DNA of 64,000 bases from the NCBI GenBank assembly GCA_016720075.1, contig JADJXW010000003.1:1-64000 (forward strand). Reading direction: 5' to 3'. This DNA comes from Pseudomonadota bacterium. Its GTDB lineage: Bacteria; Pseudomonadota; Gammaproteobacteria; Steroidobacterales; Steroidobacteraceae. A model generated the notes under the pieces. That model had not been told where the DNA came from. It saw nothing but the letters and a program-made list of their open reading frames with translations, and searched no databases. Positions 52,639 through 61,256 of this stretch are shown here, piece after piece (position 1 is the first letter of the stretch; every line of letters begins with the position of its first letter). Made by a program: the position numbers and the translations under genes.

Positions 52639-53679
52639 TTAGAGCGCGTCCTTGTTCTGGGCCTTGAAGCGCGCTTCTTCCTTGCTGACCAGGCCCTTGC
52701 TCACCAGCTCCGTCAGGCACTGGTCCAGCGTCTGCATGCCCTGCGCCTGGCCGGTCTGGATGGCCGAATACATCTGCGCGATCTTGCCTTCGCGGATCAG
52801 GTTGCGGATGGCGGGGGTGCCGATCATGATTTCATGCGCCGCCACGCGGCCGCCGCCCACCTTCTTCAGCAGCGTCTGCGAGATCACCGCGCGCAGCGAC
52901 TCGGACAGCATCGAGCGGACCATTTCCTTTTCCGCGGCGGGGAACACATCGACCACGCGGTCGATGGTCTTGGCGGCGGAACTGGTGTGCAGGGTGCCGA
53001 AGACCAAGTGCCCGGTTTCGGCGGCGGTCAGCGCGAGCCGGATGGTCTCCAGGTCGCGCATTTCACCCACCAGCACCACGTCGGGGTCTTCGCGCAGCGC
53101 CGAACGCAGCGCCTCGGCGAAGCCCAGCGTGTCGCGGTGCACTTCGCGCTGGTTGATCAGGCAGCGCTTGGATTCGTGCACGAATTCGATCGGATCCTCG
53201 ATGGTGAGGATGTGGTCCGGGCGGTTGTCGTTGCAATGGTCGACCATGCCGGCCAGCGTCGTGGACTTGCCCGAACCGGTGGGGCCGGTGACCAGCACCA
53301 GGCCACGCGGCAGCATGCACAGGTCGCGGAAGATCTTCGGCGCGCCGAGGTCATCGAGGTTGACGATGTTCGACGGAATGCTGCGGAACACGGCGCCGGC
53401 GCCGCGGTTCTGGTTGAAGGCGTTGACGCGAAAGCGCGCCAGCTTCGGGATCTCGAAGGAGAAATCGGTCTCGAAGAACTCCTCGTAGGCCTTGCGCTGC
53501 TTGTCGTTCATGATGTCGTACACCATGCTGTGCACTTCCTTGTGGGAAAGCGCAGGCATGTTGACGCGTTTCATGTCGCCATCGACGCGGATCATCGGCG
53601 GAACACCGGCTGAAAGGTGCAGGTCCGAGGCGTGGTTCTTGACGGCAAACGCCAGCAGCTGGGCGATATCCAGGGCCAT
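52639..53679 (-). CDS. pilT: type IV pilus retraction ATPase PilT
   Basis: 346 residues (PilT is usually 344). It drives pilus retraction for twitching. Motifs: IAQLLAFAVKNHASDLHLSA, Walker A VTGPTGSGKSTT, TIEDPIEFVHESKRCL, Walker B DPDVVLVGEMRDLETI, His box GHLVFGTLHTSSAAKTIDR and the PilT-specific AIRNLIREGKIAQMYSAIQ. The ATG at 53679 matches homologues (MDI.. start). The frame is open upstream into the divergent yggS region but carries no homology there. Start of a three-gene operon. Confidence 0.95.
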   Translation of the reverse strand: MALDIAQLLAFAVKNHASDLHLSAGVPPMIRVDGDMKRVNMPALSHKEVHSMVYDIMNDKQRKAYEEFFETDFSFEIPKLARFRVNAFNQNRGAGAVFRSIPSNIVNLDDLGAPKIFRDLCMLPRGLVLVTGPTGSGKSTTLAGMVDHCNDNRPDHILTIEDPIEFVHESKRCLINQREVHRDTLGFAEALRSALREDPDVVLVGEMRDLETIRLALTAAETGHLVFGTLHTSSAAKTIDRVVDVFPAAEKEMVRSMLSESLRAVISQTLLKKVGGGRVAAHEIMIGTPAIRNLIREGKIAQMYSAIQTGQAQGMQTLDQCLTELVSKGLVSKEEARFKAQNKDAL

Positions 53680-53731
53680 GAGTGCTCCGAAGATGACTGC
53701 GGCAGTATAGTCCACCGCAGCATTGCTCCCT

Positions 53732-54469
53732 ATGTTAAGCACTCCGCAGAATTCAGCCCCTGCAGCGCCTTCATCACCGGGTGACGAAGCGCTCACGTCC
53801 GGCCTTGCGGCATTGCGCCAACGGCTCGACGCAGCCGCGCGGTCAGCCGGTCGCGATGTGCGCTCCATCACGCTTTTGGCCGTCAGCAAAGGGCAGCCGG
53901 CGTCGCGCCTCGAGTCCGCCCTGGCGCTCGGCCTCACGCAATTCGGCGAGAACTACCTGGATGAGGCGCTCGGCAAGATCAGCGCGCTGGCGGGCACCGC
54001 GGCCGAATGGCATTTCATCGGTCGCCTGCAGGGCAACAAGACGCGGCCCGTGGCGGAGCATTTCAGCTGGGTGCACGGCGTGGATCGCGAGCGCATCGCG
54101 CGGCGCCTGTCCGAACAGCGATCGGCGCGCGCCGCGCCACTGAATGTCTGCGTGCAGGTGAACATCGCCGGCGAGGCGAGCAAGTCCGGCGTGTCCGCCG
54201 CCGAGGCGCTGCCCCTGCTGCACGCCATCCGGCCGCTGCCACGACTGCGCCTGCGGGGCCTCATGTGCATGCTGCCTTTCGACCTGCCCGCGACCGAACA
54301 GCACCGTCACTTCGCGGCGCTGCGCGGCCTGCTGGAAACAGCCAACGCCCAGGGCCTCGGCCTCGACACGCTTTCGATGGGGATGAGCGACGACCTGGAA
54401 GCCGCCGTGGCCGAGGGAGCCTCCATCGTGCGCATCGGCACAGCGCTGTTTGGCCGGCGCCCCCAGTAG
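53732..54469 (+). CDS. yggS: YggS family PLP homeostasis protein
   Basis: 245 residues. A PLP-binding single-barrel protein (PLPBP) that buffers pyridoxal phosphate and amino acid metabolism. Motifs: ITLLAVSKGQPASRL with the PLP lysine, FGENYLDEALGK, EWHFIGRLQGNKTR, LNVCVQVNIAGEASKSGV, LRLRGLMCMLPF and LSMGMSDDLEAAVAEGASIV. The start ATG at 53732 lies 52 bases from divergent pilT; this pilT/yggS arrangement is standard in Pseudomonas relatives. proC follows after 10 bases. Confidence 0.94.
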   Translation: MLSTPQNSAPAAPSSPGDEALTSGLAALRQRLDAAARSAGRDVRSITLLAVSKGQPASRLESALALGLTQFGENYLDEALGKISALAGTAAEWHFIGRLQGNKTRPVAEHFSWVHGVDRERIARRLSEQRSARAAPLNVCVQVNIAGEASKSGVSAAEALPLLHAIRPLPRLRLRGLMCMLPFDLPATEQHRHFAALRGLLETANAQGLGLDTLSMGMSDDLEAAVAEGASIVRIGTALFGRRPQ

Positions 54470-54479
54470 AATGCAGGCC

Positions 54480-55316
54480 ATGTCTGACCTCGAAACCCTG
54501 ACCATCGCCCTGATCGGCGGTGGCAACATGGCCCGCGGAATCATCGGCGGACTCATCGGCAAGGGCGCCCGCCCCTCGTCCATCACCGTTTCCGAACCAC
54601 AGGAGGCCAGCCGCCAGGGACTGGTGGCCGACTTCGGTGTGCGCGTCACGGCGGACAACACGGAGGCGGTGCGTGGCGCGCAGGTGGTGGTGCTGGCCGT
54701 CAAGCCACAGCTGATGTCTGCCGTGGCACGCGCGCTGGCCGCCGCTGTGCGCGACGCAAATCCCCTGGTCATCTCGGTGGCAGCCGGCATTCGCGCCGAC
54801 CGCCTGCAGCACTGGCTCGGTGCGGGCATCACGGTCGTCAGGGCCATGCCCAACCGTCCGGCATTGATCGGCGCTGGCGCTTCGGGGCTCTACGCCGCTG
54901 ACTCCGTGTCAGCGGAGCGGCGCAGGCTGGCAGAACGGGTGCTTGCCAGTACAGGGCTTGTCGTTTGGGTAACCCGGGAGGAGCAGATCGACGCGGTTAC
55001 CGCCCTTTCCGGCAGCGGCCCGGCCTACTTCTTCCGGCTGGCCGAACTCATGGCCGAGGCCGGCGTGGCGCTGGGACTCGACGCCGACGTGGCGCGGCAA
55101 CTGGCCGCGCAGACGCTGGCAGGCTCCGGCCAGCTGGTCGCCGCCGAGAAGACACCGGATCTGGCGCGCATGCGCGCCGAGGTGACCTCAAAAGGCGGAA
55201 CCACCGAGGCTGCGCTCAACACCTTCGCCGCGCAGGACTTCAACAAGCTGGTCACGGCCGCGATGACCGCCGCGGAACACCGCAGCCGCGAACTTGCGGC
55301 CCAGTTCGGGGACTGA
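54480..55316 (+). CDS. proC: pyrroline-5-carboxylate reductase
   Basis: 278 residues. Last step of proline synthesis, NAD(P)H-dependent. Rossmann motif IALIGGGNMARGIIGGL, VVVLAVKPQLM, SVAAGIRADRL, RAMPNRPALIGAGASGLYA, ALSGSGPAYFFRLAELMAEA and SKGGTTEAALNTF. ATG at 54480 is preferred; ATG at 54471 would add three residues. Between yggS and yggT as in many Gammaproteobacteria. Confidence 0.95.
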   Translation: MSDLETLTIALIGGGNMARGIIGGLIGKGARPSSITVSEPQEASRQGLVADFGVRVTADNTEAVRGAQVVVLAVKPQLMSAVARALAAAVRDANPLVISVAAGIRADRLQHWLGAGITVVRAMPNRPALIGAGASGLYAADSVSAERRRLAERVLASTGLVVWVTREEQIDAVTALSGSGPAYFFRLAELMAEAGVALGLDADVARQLAAQTLAGSGQLVAAEKTPDLARMRAEVTSKGGTTEAALNTFAAQDFNKLVTAAMTAAEHRSRELAAQFGD

Positions 55317-55320
55317 ACAC

Positions 55321-55845
55321 ATGCGCGCCATCTACTTCATCGTCGAATCGCTGATCGGGGTTTTCCAGGTGCTGCTGCTGCTGCGACTGCTGATGCAGCT
55401 GGCCCGGGCGGACTTCCGCAACCCGATCGGCCGCGGCATCGTGCAGATCACCGATCCGGTCATCCGCCCTCTGCGGCGCGTTTTTCCTCCGGCAGGCAAG
55501 GTGGATACCGCATCCATCCTGGCGCTGGTGATCGTCTCGGCCGCAAAGGTCTGGATCCTGCATCTGCTGCTCGGCGCGGGCTTTGCGCAGCCTGTTTTCA
55601 TGGCGCGCCAGGTGCCGCTCGACCTCGCGCGACTGGTGCTGAAGACCTACCTGTTTTCCATCATTCTCAACGCGATACTGTCTTTTGTTGCACCAGGAAA
55701 TTACTCGCCGGCGCAGTCGATTCTCGCGTCAATATGCGACCCGGTGCTGAAACCATTTCGCCGGATCATCCCGGCCGTTGCGGGCCTCGACCTGTCTCCA
55801 CTGTGGGCATGCATCGTCATTCAAGCGCTGTTGCTGGTCATCTAG
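55321..55845 (+). CDS. yggT: YggT family membrane protein
   Basis: 174 residues with two copies of the YGGT module, each a membrane helix pair with a conserved DPxxRPxRRxxP-type loop (ITDPVIRPLRRVFPPAGKVD and ICDPVLKPFRRIIPAVAGLD). Inner membrane; role not well defined (osmotic or K+ related in some reports). It starts 4 bases after proC. Confidence 0.92.
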   Translation: MRAIYFIVESLIGVFQVLLLLRLLMQLARADFRNPIGRGIVQITDPVIRPLRRVFPPAGKVDTASILALVIVSAAKVWILHLLLGAGFAQPVFMARQVPLDLARLVLKTYLFSIILNAILSFVAPGNYSPAQSILASICDPVLKPFRRIIPAVAGLDLSPLWACIVIQALLLVI

Positions 55846-55872
55846 CGACGAGAAAACGCTTGAAAAAAAGCC

Positions 55873-55900
55873 TTGCGCGACACACTGCATGTGTTATGTT
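55873..55900 (+). promoter_or_regulatory. candidate promoter of the HU-like gene
   Basis: TTGCGC (55873-55878), 16 bases, TATGTT (55895-55900), in a locally AT-rich gap. It lies 68 bases before the HU-like start, so a leader of about 60 bases would be made. Plausible sigma-70 promoter, not certain. Confidence 0.45.
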
Positions 55901-55968
55901 TCGCGCCGAACAGAGCGTTGGGGATGTTCCCCGCGCGAACAATTTTCAACTCGCGGGAGTATCCAAAC

Positions 55969-56280
55969 ATGGCGAAGAAGGGCGGCGCACCGACCAAGTC
56001 CGAGATCCTGGCAACCATTTCCAAAGACACGGAGCTGTCGCGCAAGCAGGTCAGCGCGGTGTTCGAATCGCTGAATGGCGTCATCAAGAAGAGCCTCCGC
56101 GGCCACGGCATCGTCACGCTGCCCGGCCTGCTGAAGCTGAAGGTCGTCAAGAAGCCCGCCACCAAGGCTCGCAAGGGCACGAACCCGTTCACGGGTGAAG
56201 AGATGATGTTCAAGGCCAAGCCCGCCAGCAAGAAAGTGCGCGCTCTGCCGCTGAAGTCCCTGAAGGCGATGGTCAACTAA
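55969..56280 (+). CDS. HU/IHF-family DNA-binding protein
   Basis: 103 residues, basic. HU fold: KSEILATISKDTELSRKQVS for the dimerisation helices, GHGIVTLPGLLKLKVVKKPA leading to the arm, and KGTNPFTGEEMMFKAKPASK with the conserved Pro of the DNA-intercalating arm. The N-terminus and the C-terminal KVRALPLKSLKAMVN differ from classical HupA/HupB, so it is a divergent HU-like nucleoid protein rather than a canonical HU or IHF. A strong terminator follows 22 bases later, so it is monocistronic. Confidence 0.9.
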   Translation: MAKKGGAPTKSEILATISKDTELSRKQVSAVFESLNGVIKKSLRGHGIVTLPGLLKLKVVKKPATKARKGTNPFTGEEMMFKAKPASKKVRALPLKSLKAMVN

Positions 56281-56302
56281 GACCAGCCCTCAAAAGCTTC
56301 TC

Positions 56303-56337
56303 AAAGCCCGGAAAACCCAGCGTTTTCCGGGCTTTTT
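56303..56337 (+). terminator. strong intrinsic terminator
   Basis: AAAGCCCGGAAAAC (56303-56316), loop CCAGC, GTTTTCCGGGCTTT (56322-56335), then TT. A 14-bp perfect stem ending in a T-run on the plus strand. It also reads with an A-rich/T-rich end on the other strand and so could serve the convergent hydrolase gene. Confidence 0.9.
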
Positions 56338-56340
56338 GCT

Positions 56341-57000
56341 TTATGGGGCTCCGCCGAGGAAGTCGGCGACCACGCCCTGCAGGGCAGGCAGGTGGCCGTG
56401 GAAGAAGTGCCCCACGCCGGGCATCACTTCAAGCCTCGGCGCGGGGTCGAGCTGCTCCGCCCAATCGATCACCAGCCCGCCGTCGATCACTTCATCCGCA
56501 TCGCCCTGCACCACCATCCACGGGCAGTTGGGCACGGAGATGTCGCGCACCGATCCGAAATTGCGGCCCAGCGCCGGCGCGACGGTGATCAGTCTTTCAA
56601 CGGCGCCAATGCCACGCGTGGTGCTGGCGCGCAACGCGACCACGCCACCGAAGGAAAATCCGGCCAGCCACAGCGAGGCATCCGGCCAGCGCTGTCGCCC
56701 AAATGCGACGGTAGCGAGCGCGTCCAGCGTTTCACCCTTGCCTTCGTCGAAGATTCCTTCGCTGGCGCCGACGCCACGAAAGTTGAAGCGCAGGCTGGGA
56801 ATGCCAAGCGTGTGCGCGGTGCGCGCCAGCGTCGTGACCACCTTGTTCGTCATGGTGCCGCCGTGCAGCGGATGCGGATGGCAGACCACCAGGAACGCCC
56901 GCGGCATCGTGCCCGGCGAAGGATCCTCGAGCACGGCCTCGATGCGGCCCGCGGGACCTTCGATCATCACCGGCTCGGGCCGGGGAATTGCGCTCGTCAC
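56341..57000 (-). CDS. alpha/beta hydrolase
   Basis: 219 residues. Serine hydrolase of the type annotated as dienelactone-hydrolase or CocE/NonD-like. Features: oxyanion region VVCHPHPLHGGTMTNKVV, LRFNFRGVGASEG, nucleophile elbow AGFSFGGVVAL, Asp candidate in VVQGDADEVID and the catalytic His in GVGHFFHGHL. The substrate is unknown. The start overlaps the msrB stop by 4 bases, so the two form a unit. Confidence 0.88.
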   Translation of the reverse strand: MTSAIPRPEPVMIEGPAGRIEAVLEDPSPGTMPRAFLVVCHPHPLHGGTMTNKVVTTLARTAHTLGIPSLRFNFRGVGASEGIFDEGKGETLDALATVAFGRQRWPDASLWLAGFSFGGVVALRASTTRGIGAVERLITVAPALGRNFGSVRDISVPNCPWMVVQGDADEVIDGGLVIDWAEQLDPAPRLEVMPGVGHFFHGHLPALQGVVADFLGGAP

Positions 57001-57398
57001 TCGCCCTCGCCCCGAAAGCCCAGCGACGCGGAGTTGATGCAGTAGCGCAGTCCGGTGGGTTCGGGTCCGTCGTCGAACACATGCCCCAGGTGCGCATCAC
57101 AGGCCGCGCAGGTGACCTCTGTGCGCACCATGCCGTGCGAGAGATCCCGGTGCTGGCGGATGCGATCGCCGGCCAGCGGCAGCCAGAAGCTGGGCCAGCC
57201 GCACCCGGCGTCGAACTTCTTCTCCGATTCGAACAGATCGGCATCGCAGCACACGCAGTAGTAGGTGCCCCTGGCCGTATGCGCGGAATACTTGCCGGTG
57301 AAGGCCCGCTCGGTGCCCTTCTCCTGCGTGACGTGGTACTGCAGCGGCGAGAGCCGGGTGCGCAGTTCCTCGGGCGTGGGTTTGCGGCGCTGGGTCAT
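56997..57398 (-). CDS. msrB: peptide methionine-R-sulfoxide reductase MsrB
   Basis: 133 residues, usual length. Reduces methionine-R-sulfoxide in proteins. Zinc site CVCCDA and CAACDAHLGHVFDDGP, the catalytic cysteine in RYCINSASLGF, substrate pocket CGWPSFW. No signal peptide, so cytosolic. It lies between htpG and the hydrolase gene with short gaps, all on the minus strand. Confidence 0.95.
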   Translation of the reverse strand: MTQRRKPTPEELRTRLSPLQYHVTQEKGTERAFTGKYSAHTARGTYYCVCCDADLFESEKKFDAGCGWPSFWLPLAGDRIRQHRDLSHGMVRTEVTCAACDAHLGHVFDDGPEPTGLRYCINSASLGFRGEGE

Positions 57399-57409
57399 GG
57401 ATTCCCCGA

Positions 57410-59308
57410 TCAGTGTTGCAACAGCTTCAGCAGCAGGCTGTTCAGCCGGCGTGAGAACTCGCCCGGATTGGCCAGCTGCCCCTGCTCGGTGAGCTGCGCC
57501 TGATCGTACAACAGCTGCGAAAGCTCGCTGAAATCCGGCTCCTCAAGGCCGGCCAGCCGCTTCACGAGCGGGTGTGCCAGGTTCAGTTCCAGCTGCGGCT
57601 TCGATGCCGGCAGCTCGCCCCGGCCCGCGGCGGCCAGCACGCGTCGCATGGATTCGGACAGGCCATCCTCGCCGCGAGTGAGACAGGCGGGCGATTCGGC
57701 CAGGCGCTGGCTGGCCTTCACGCCGGCCACCGCATCATCCAGCGCCTTCGCCACGCGCTCGAGCAGCGCCTTGCCCTGGGCCTCGTCGGGTGCGGCGGAG
57801 TCGGCGGCGGGCTTGTCGGCCTCGGGCAGTCCGGTGAGGTCCAGGTCGCCGCTCGCGGCATCCTGGAAGGCTTTGCCCTCGAATTCGTGCAACTGGCCCA
57901 TGATCCACGGGTCCACGCGATCGCCCAGCAGCAGCACCTCGACCTTGCGCGCGCGCAACTGCTCGATGAAGGGGCTGCCGCGGGCCGCCGCGCGCGAGTC
58001 CGCCACCACGTAGTAGATCTTCTGCTGCCCGGGTTGCATGCGCGCCACATAGTCGGCAAGCCCCGTCTTGTCCTCGTCGCCCGCCTCGTGCGTGCTGGCG
58101 AAGCGCAGCAGCGGCAGCAGCTTGTCGCGGCTGGAGTAGTCCTCGGACACGCCCTCTTTCAGCACCGCGCCGAATTCGCGCCAGAACTGGGTGTATTTCT
58201 CCGGATCTTCCTTGGCCAGGCGGGCCACGAGGTCCAGCGCGCGCTTGGTCAGCGCGCTTCTCATGGCCTCGACTTCCGGATCCTTCTGCAGCAGCTCGCG
58301 CGAAACGTTCAGTGGCAGGTCGGAGGAATCCAGCACGCCCTTGATGAAGCGCAGGTACAGCGGCAGGAACTGCTCGGCGTCGTCCATGATGAACACGCGC
58401 TTCACATGCAGCTTCAGGCCGCGCGCGGCATCGCGCTGGTTCAGGTCGAAGGGGGCACGGGCCGGGATGTACAGCAGGCTGGTGTACTCGCGCTTACCCT
58501 CCACCTTGTTGTGGCTCCAGGCCAACGGGGCTTCGCCGTCGTGGGCGATGTGGCGGTAGAACTCGCGGTACTCGTCGTCGGTGACCTCGGTGCGGGGGCG
58601 CGTCCACAGCGCCTTGGCCTGGTTCACGGCCTCGAAATCGAGCGTTGCGGCCCCTTCCTTCGGCATGAACACCGGGAAGGCCAGGTGGTCGGAGTAGCGC
58701 CGCACCAGCGAGCGCAGGCGCCAGGCGTCGGCATACTCCTTAGCGTCGTCCTTCAGGTGCAGGATCACCTGCGTGCCGCGCTCGGCACGCTCCACGGTTT
58801 CCACCGTGAACTCGCCGTCAGCGGCCGAGCTCCACCGCACGCCGGCGCCGGCCGGCTGGCCGGCCTTGCGCGACAGCACCTCGACGCGGTCCGCCACGAT
58901 GAAGGCCGAATAGAAGCCCACGCCGAACTGGCCAATGAGGGCCGAATCCTTCTGCGCGTCGCCGGTGAGCTTGCCGAAGAACTCGGCGGTGCCGGACTTG
59001 GCGATGGTGCCCAGGTGGGCCACGGCCTCCTCGCGGGTCATGCCGATGCCGTTGTCGCGCACCGAGATCGTGCCGGCCTTGGCGTCGGCCTCGATCCAGA
59101 CCCCCAGCTCCTTTTCCTCGCCCAGCAGGCCGGGGTCGGCCAGCGCCAGGAAGCGCAGCTTGTCGTTGGCGTCGGAGGCGTTGGAAATCAGCTCGCGGAG
59201 GAAGATCTCGCGGTGGCTGTACAGGGAGTGGATCATGAGCTGCAGCAGCTCACGAACCTCGGCCTTGAACCCCATTTTCTCGGGGGTGGCGGTGGCGGCT
59301 TCGGACAT
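57410..59308 (-). CDS. htpG: chaperone protein HtpG (Hsp90)
   Basis: 632 residues. Bacterial Hsp90. N-terminal ATPase domain: GFKAEVRELLQLMIHSLYSH, FLRELISNASDANDKLRFLA, VRDNGIGMTREEAV, IGQFGVGFYSAFIVAD. Middle domain: LLYIPARAPFDLN, VKRVFIMDDAEQFLPLYLRF, SSDLPLNVSRELLQ. C-terminal dimerisation domain with LELNLAHPLVKRLAG. A good sigma-32 promoter is found 41-71 bases upstream, fitting heat-shock control. Confidence 0.96.
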   Translation of the reverse strand: MSEAATATPEKMGFKAEVRELLQLMIHSLYSHREIFLRELISNASDANDKLRFLALADPGLLGEEKELGVWIEADAKAGTISVRDNGIGMTREEAVAHLGTIAKSGTAEFFGKLTGDAQKDSALIGQFGVGFYSAFIVADRVEVLSRKAGQPAGAGVRWSSAADGEFTVETVERAERGTQVILHLKDDAKEYADAWRLRSLVRRYSDHLAFPVFMPKEGAATLDFEAVNQAKALWTRPRTEVTDDEYREFYRHIAHDGEAPLAWSHNKVEGKREYTSLLYIPARAPFDLNQRDAARGLKLHVKRVFIMDDAEQFLPLYLRFIKGVLDSSDLPLNVSRELLQKDPEVEAMRSALTKRALDLVARLAKEDPEKYTQFWREFGAVLKEGVSEDYSSRDKLLPLLRFASTHEAGDEDKTGLADYVARMQPGQQKIYYVVADSRAAARGSPFIEQLRARKVEVLLLGDRVDPWIMGQLHEFEGKAFQDAASGDLDLTGLPEADKPAADSAAPDEAQGKALLERVAKALDDAVAGVKASQRLAESPACLTRGEDGLSESMRRVLAAAGRGELPASKPQLELNLAHPLVKRLAGLEEPDFSELSQLLYDQAQLTEQGQLANPGEFSRRLNSLLLKLLQH

Positions 59309-59348
59309 ACGCTAAGGACTCCAGCGGGTCAGGAATAGGACCCGTGGA

Positions 59349-59379
59349 AGGTGGGGCTGTAGCCCCGCTAGTTCAAGGG
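59349..59379 (-). promoter_or_regulatory. sigma-32 heat-shock promoter of htpG
   Basis: On the minus strand, -35 CCCTTGAA (59379-59372), 15-base spacer, -10 CCCCACCT (59356-59349), ATG at 59308. This matches the RpoH consensus CCCTTGAA-N13-15-CCCCAT-T almost fully. The spacer also contains GGGGC-TACA-GCCCC, which can form a hairpin. Confidence 0.8.
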
Positions 59380-59389
59380 CCCGCGGGGA

Positions 59390-59503
59390 CTAGGGGTTCC
59401 GGCGTCCCTTGGGGAACACGGCGCGGGAAAAGCCCACCGCCAGGTGGCGGCCGTAGCCCATGAGCTCGTCGAGCTCATCCCAGAGCAGCAGCAGGCGCTC
59501 CAC
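59390..59503 (-). CDS. possible 37-residue protein
   Basis: From GTG at 59503: ERLLLLWDELDELMGYGRHL, then AVGFSRAVFPKGRRNP and TAG. The leucine/acid-rich first half looks like a helix and the composition is protein-like. It begins 8 bases after the stop of the 72-residue gene and could be coupled to it. No family recognised; conservation would decide. Confidence 0.35.
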   Translation of the reverse strand: MERLLLLWDELDELMGYGRHLAVGFSRAVFPKGRRNP

Positions 59504-59510
59504 GAACGGC

Positions 59511-59729
59511 TTACTTCTTGCCTGGGGGAACGTCGGATTCCCAGGTCTGGCGGACCTTCTCGGACCAGTTCTTGTAGTTGGTCCAGGTATTCATGCGGCT
59601 GATCGCGGCGTGGCGACCCCGCCCGCGCTGCACCCGTGCCGCCCAGTCGGCATAGAGCTCGGAACTGCCGGGACCGGGGCGTTCCCCCGTCGCGACCAGA
59701 TCATCACCATGCGCTTCGCTGTTCGACAT
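59511..59729 (-). CDS. small protein of unknown function
   Basis: 72 residues, hydrophilic, Trp-rich at the end (NTWTNYKNWSEKVRQTWESD). Phrase SSELYADWAARVQRGRGRHA in the middle. No membrane segment or known motif. On the minus strand between ppnN and htpG, 125 bases after ppnN's end; RBS-like AAGGGCAGAGA upstream. Hypothetical. Confidence 0.5.
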   Translation of the reverse strand: MSNSEAHGDDLVATGERPGPGSSELYADWAARVQRGRGRHAAISRMNTWTNYKNWSEKVRQTWESDVPPGKK

Positions 59730-59854
59730 TCTCTGCCCTTTTGAGTGCGTGGGGGCAGATTAGGGAAAAGGCCGGTTAAATCGACAGGAACTGCATCACG
59801 GGGACGGCGACCATTTGCCGCGTGGCGTGCAATGAGCACGCGCAATAAGTCGCA

Positions 59855-61213
59855 TCAGGCGACGATGCGATAGCAGGGCTTGTAGGTGCTGCCCGGCAGT
59901 TTCATGCGGCCCGCGGCCACGAAGCTGCGCAGCAGCTCGTCGAGCAGGTCCATCACCACCTTGTCGCCGGTGAGCTCGAAGGGTCCGTGGCGCTCGATGG
60001 CCGACACGCCCTTTTCTTTCACGTTGCCCGCGACGATGCCGGAGAACGCGCGACGCAGGTTCGCGAGCAGCAGGTGCTGCGGCTGGTCGCGGTGCAGCGC
60101 AAGGCCGCGCATGCTCTCGTGCGTGACCTCGAAGGGGTGCTGGAAGTCCTCCGGCACGCTCAGCAGCCAGTTGAAGCTGTAGGAGTCGTTGCTGGCGCGG
60201 CGGCGCGCGCGCACGCGCGAAACCTCGCCCACCAGCGCGCGCGCGACAGCGGCAGGGTCATCGACGATGAACTGCAGCCGCTCGACGGCCGCAGGTCCAA
60301 CGGCCTTCTCGATGAAGCGCCGGATCTGCTCGAAATACTCCGCGCTGCGCTGCGGCCCGGTGAGGATGACCGGCAGCACCTGCTCGGCGTTGCGCGGGTC
60401 GAGCAGGATGCCCAGCAGGTAGAGTATTTCCTCGGTGGTGCCCACGCCGCCCGGAAACACCACCACGCCATGGGCCAGCCTGACGAAGGCCTCCAGGCGC
60501 TTCTCGATGTCCGGCATGATCACCAGCTGGTTCACGATGGCGTTCGGCGGCTCGGCCGCGATGATGCCCGGCTCGGTGAGGCCGATATACCGGCCGTTGG
60601 AGATGCGCTGCTTGGCATGGCCGATGGTGGCGCCCTTCATCGGGCCCTTCATCGCGCCCGGCCCACAGCCCGTGCACACATCCATGGCCCTGAGGCCCAG
60701 TTCGTAGCCCACCTTCTTCGTGTACTGGTATTCCACGTCGTTGATGGAATGCCCGCCCCAGCACACCACCAGGTTGGGCTTGATCTTGCGGTCCAGCACG
60801 CGCGCGTTGCGCAGCACATGGAACACGGCATTGGTGATGTCGGTGCTGTTGGTGAGGTCGAAGCGGCCGTTCTGGTCCACCTCGTGCGCGGTGTAGACCA
60901 CGTCGCGCAGCACCGCGAACAGGTGTTCCTTGATGCCGCGGATCATCTGCCCGTCGACGAAGGCGCCGCCCGGGGCGTTCCTGATCTGCAGCCGGATGCC
61001 CCAGGGGTGGCGCACCACCGTGACATCGAAGTCACGGTAGAGATCGAAGATTTCCTTCGCGTTGTCGTTGTGGCTGCCCGAGTTCAGGATGGCCAGCGCG
61101 CACTTGCGGAACAGCTCGTGGACGCCGCCCTGCTCCGAGTTCAGCAGCACCTGGATCTCGGACTGCGACAGCATCTCGAGGCTGCCGCGGGGACCGACGC
61201 TGGCATCCACCAA
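59855..61213 (-). CDS. ppnN: pyrimidine/purine nucleotide 5'-monophosphate nucleosidase
   Basis: 452 residues, colinear with E. coli PpnN (YgdH, 454). Cleaves nucleotide monophosphates to base and ribose-5-phosphate; in E. coli it is stimulated by (p)ppGpp. The LOG-like core contains VVCWGGHSINDVEYQY, DVCTGCGPGAMKGPMKGA and the catalytic PGGVGTTEEILYLLGIL. N-terminal LEMLSQSEIQVLL and C-terminal RRAFSGIVAGNVKEKGVSAI, MKLPGSTYKPCY match the full-length family. Confidence 0.95.
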   Translation of the reverse strand: MVDASVGPRGSLEMLSQSEIQVLLNSEQGGVHELFRKCALAILNSGSHNDNAKEIFDLYRDFDVTVVRHPWGIRLQIRNAPGGAFVDGQMIRGIKEHLFAVLRDVVYTAHEVDQNGRFDLTNSTDITNAVFHVLRNARVLDRKIKPNLVVCWGGHSINDVEYQYTKKVGYELGLRAMDVCTGCGPGAMKGPMKGATIGHAKQRISNGRYIGLTEPGIIAAEPPNAIVNQLVIMPDIEKRLEAFVRLAHGVVVFPGGVGTTEEILYLLGILLDPRNAEQVLPVILTGPQRSAEYFEQIRRFIEKAVGPAAVERLQFIVDDPAAVARALVGEVSRVRARRRASNDSYSFNWLLSVPEDFQHPFEVTHESMRGLALHRDQPQHLLLANLRRAFSGIVAGNVKEKGVSAIERHGPFELTGDKVVMDLLDELLRSFVAAGRMKLPGSTYKPCYRIVA

Positions 61214-61256
61214 TTCAGGCAGGTCGACTACGGCTTCCAGGATGGGGCTCGCGCGG

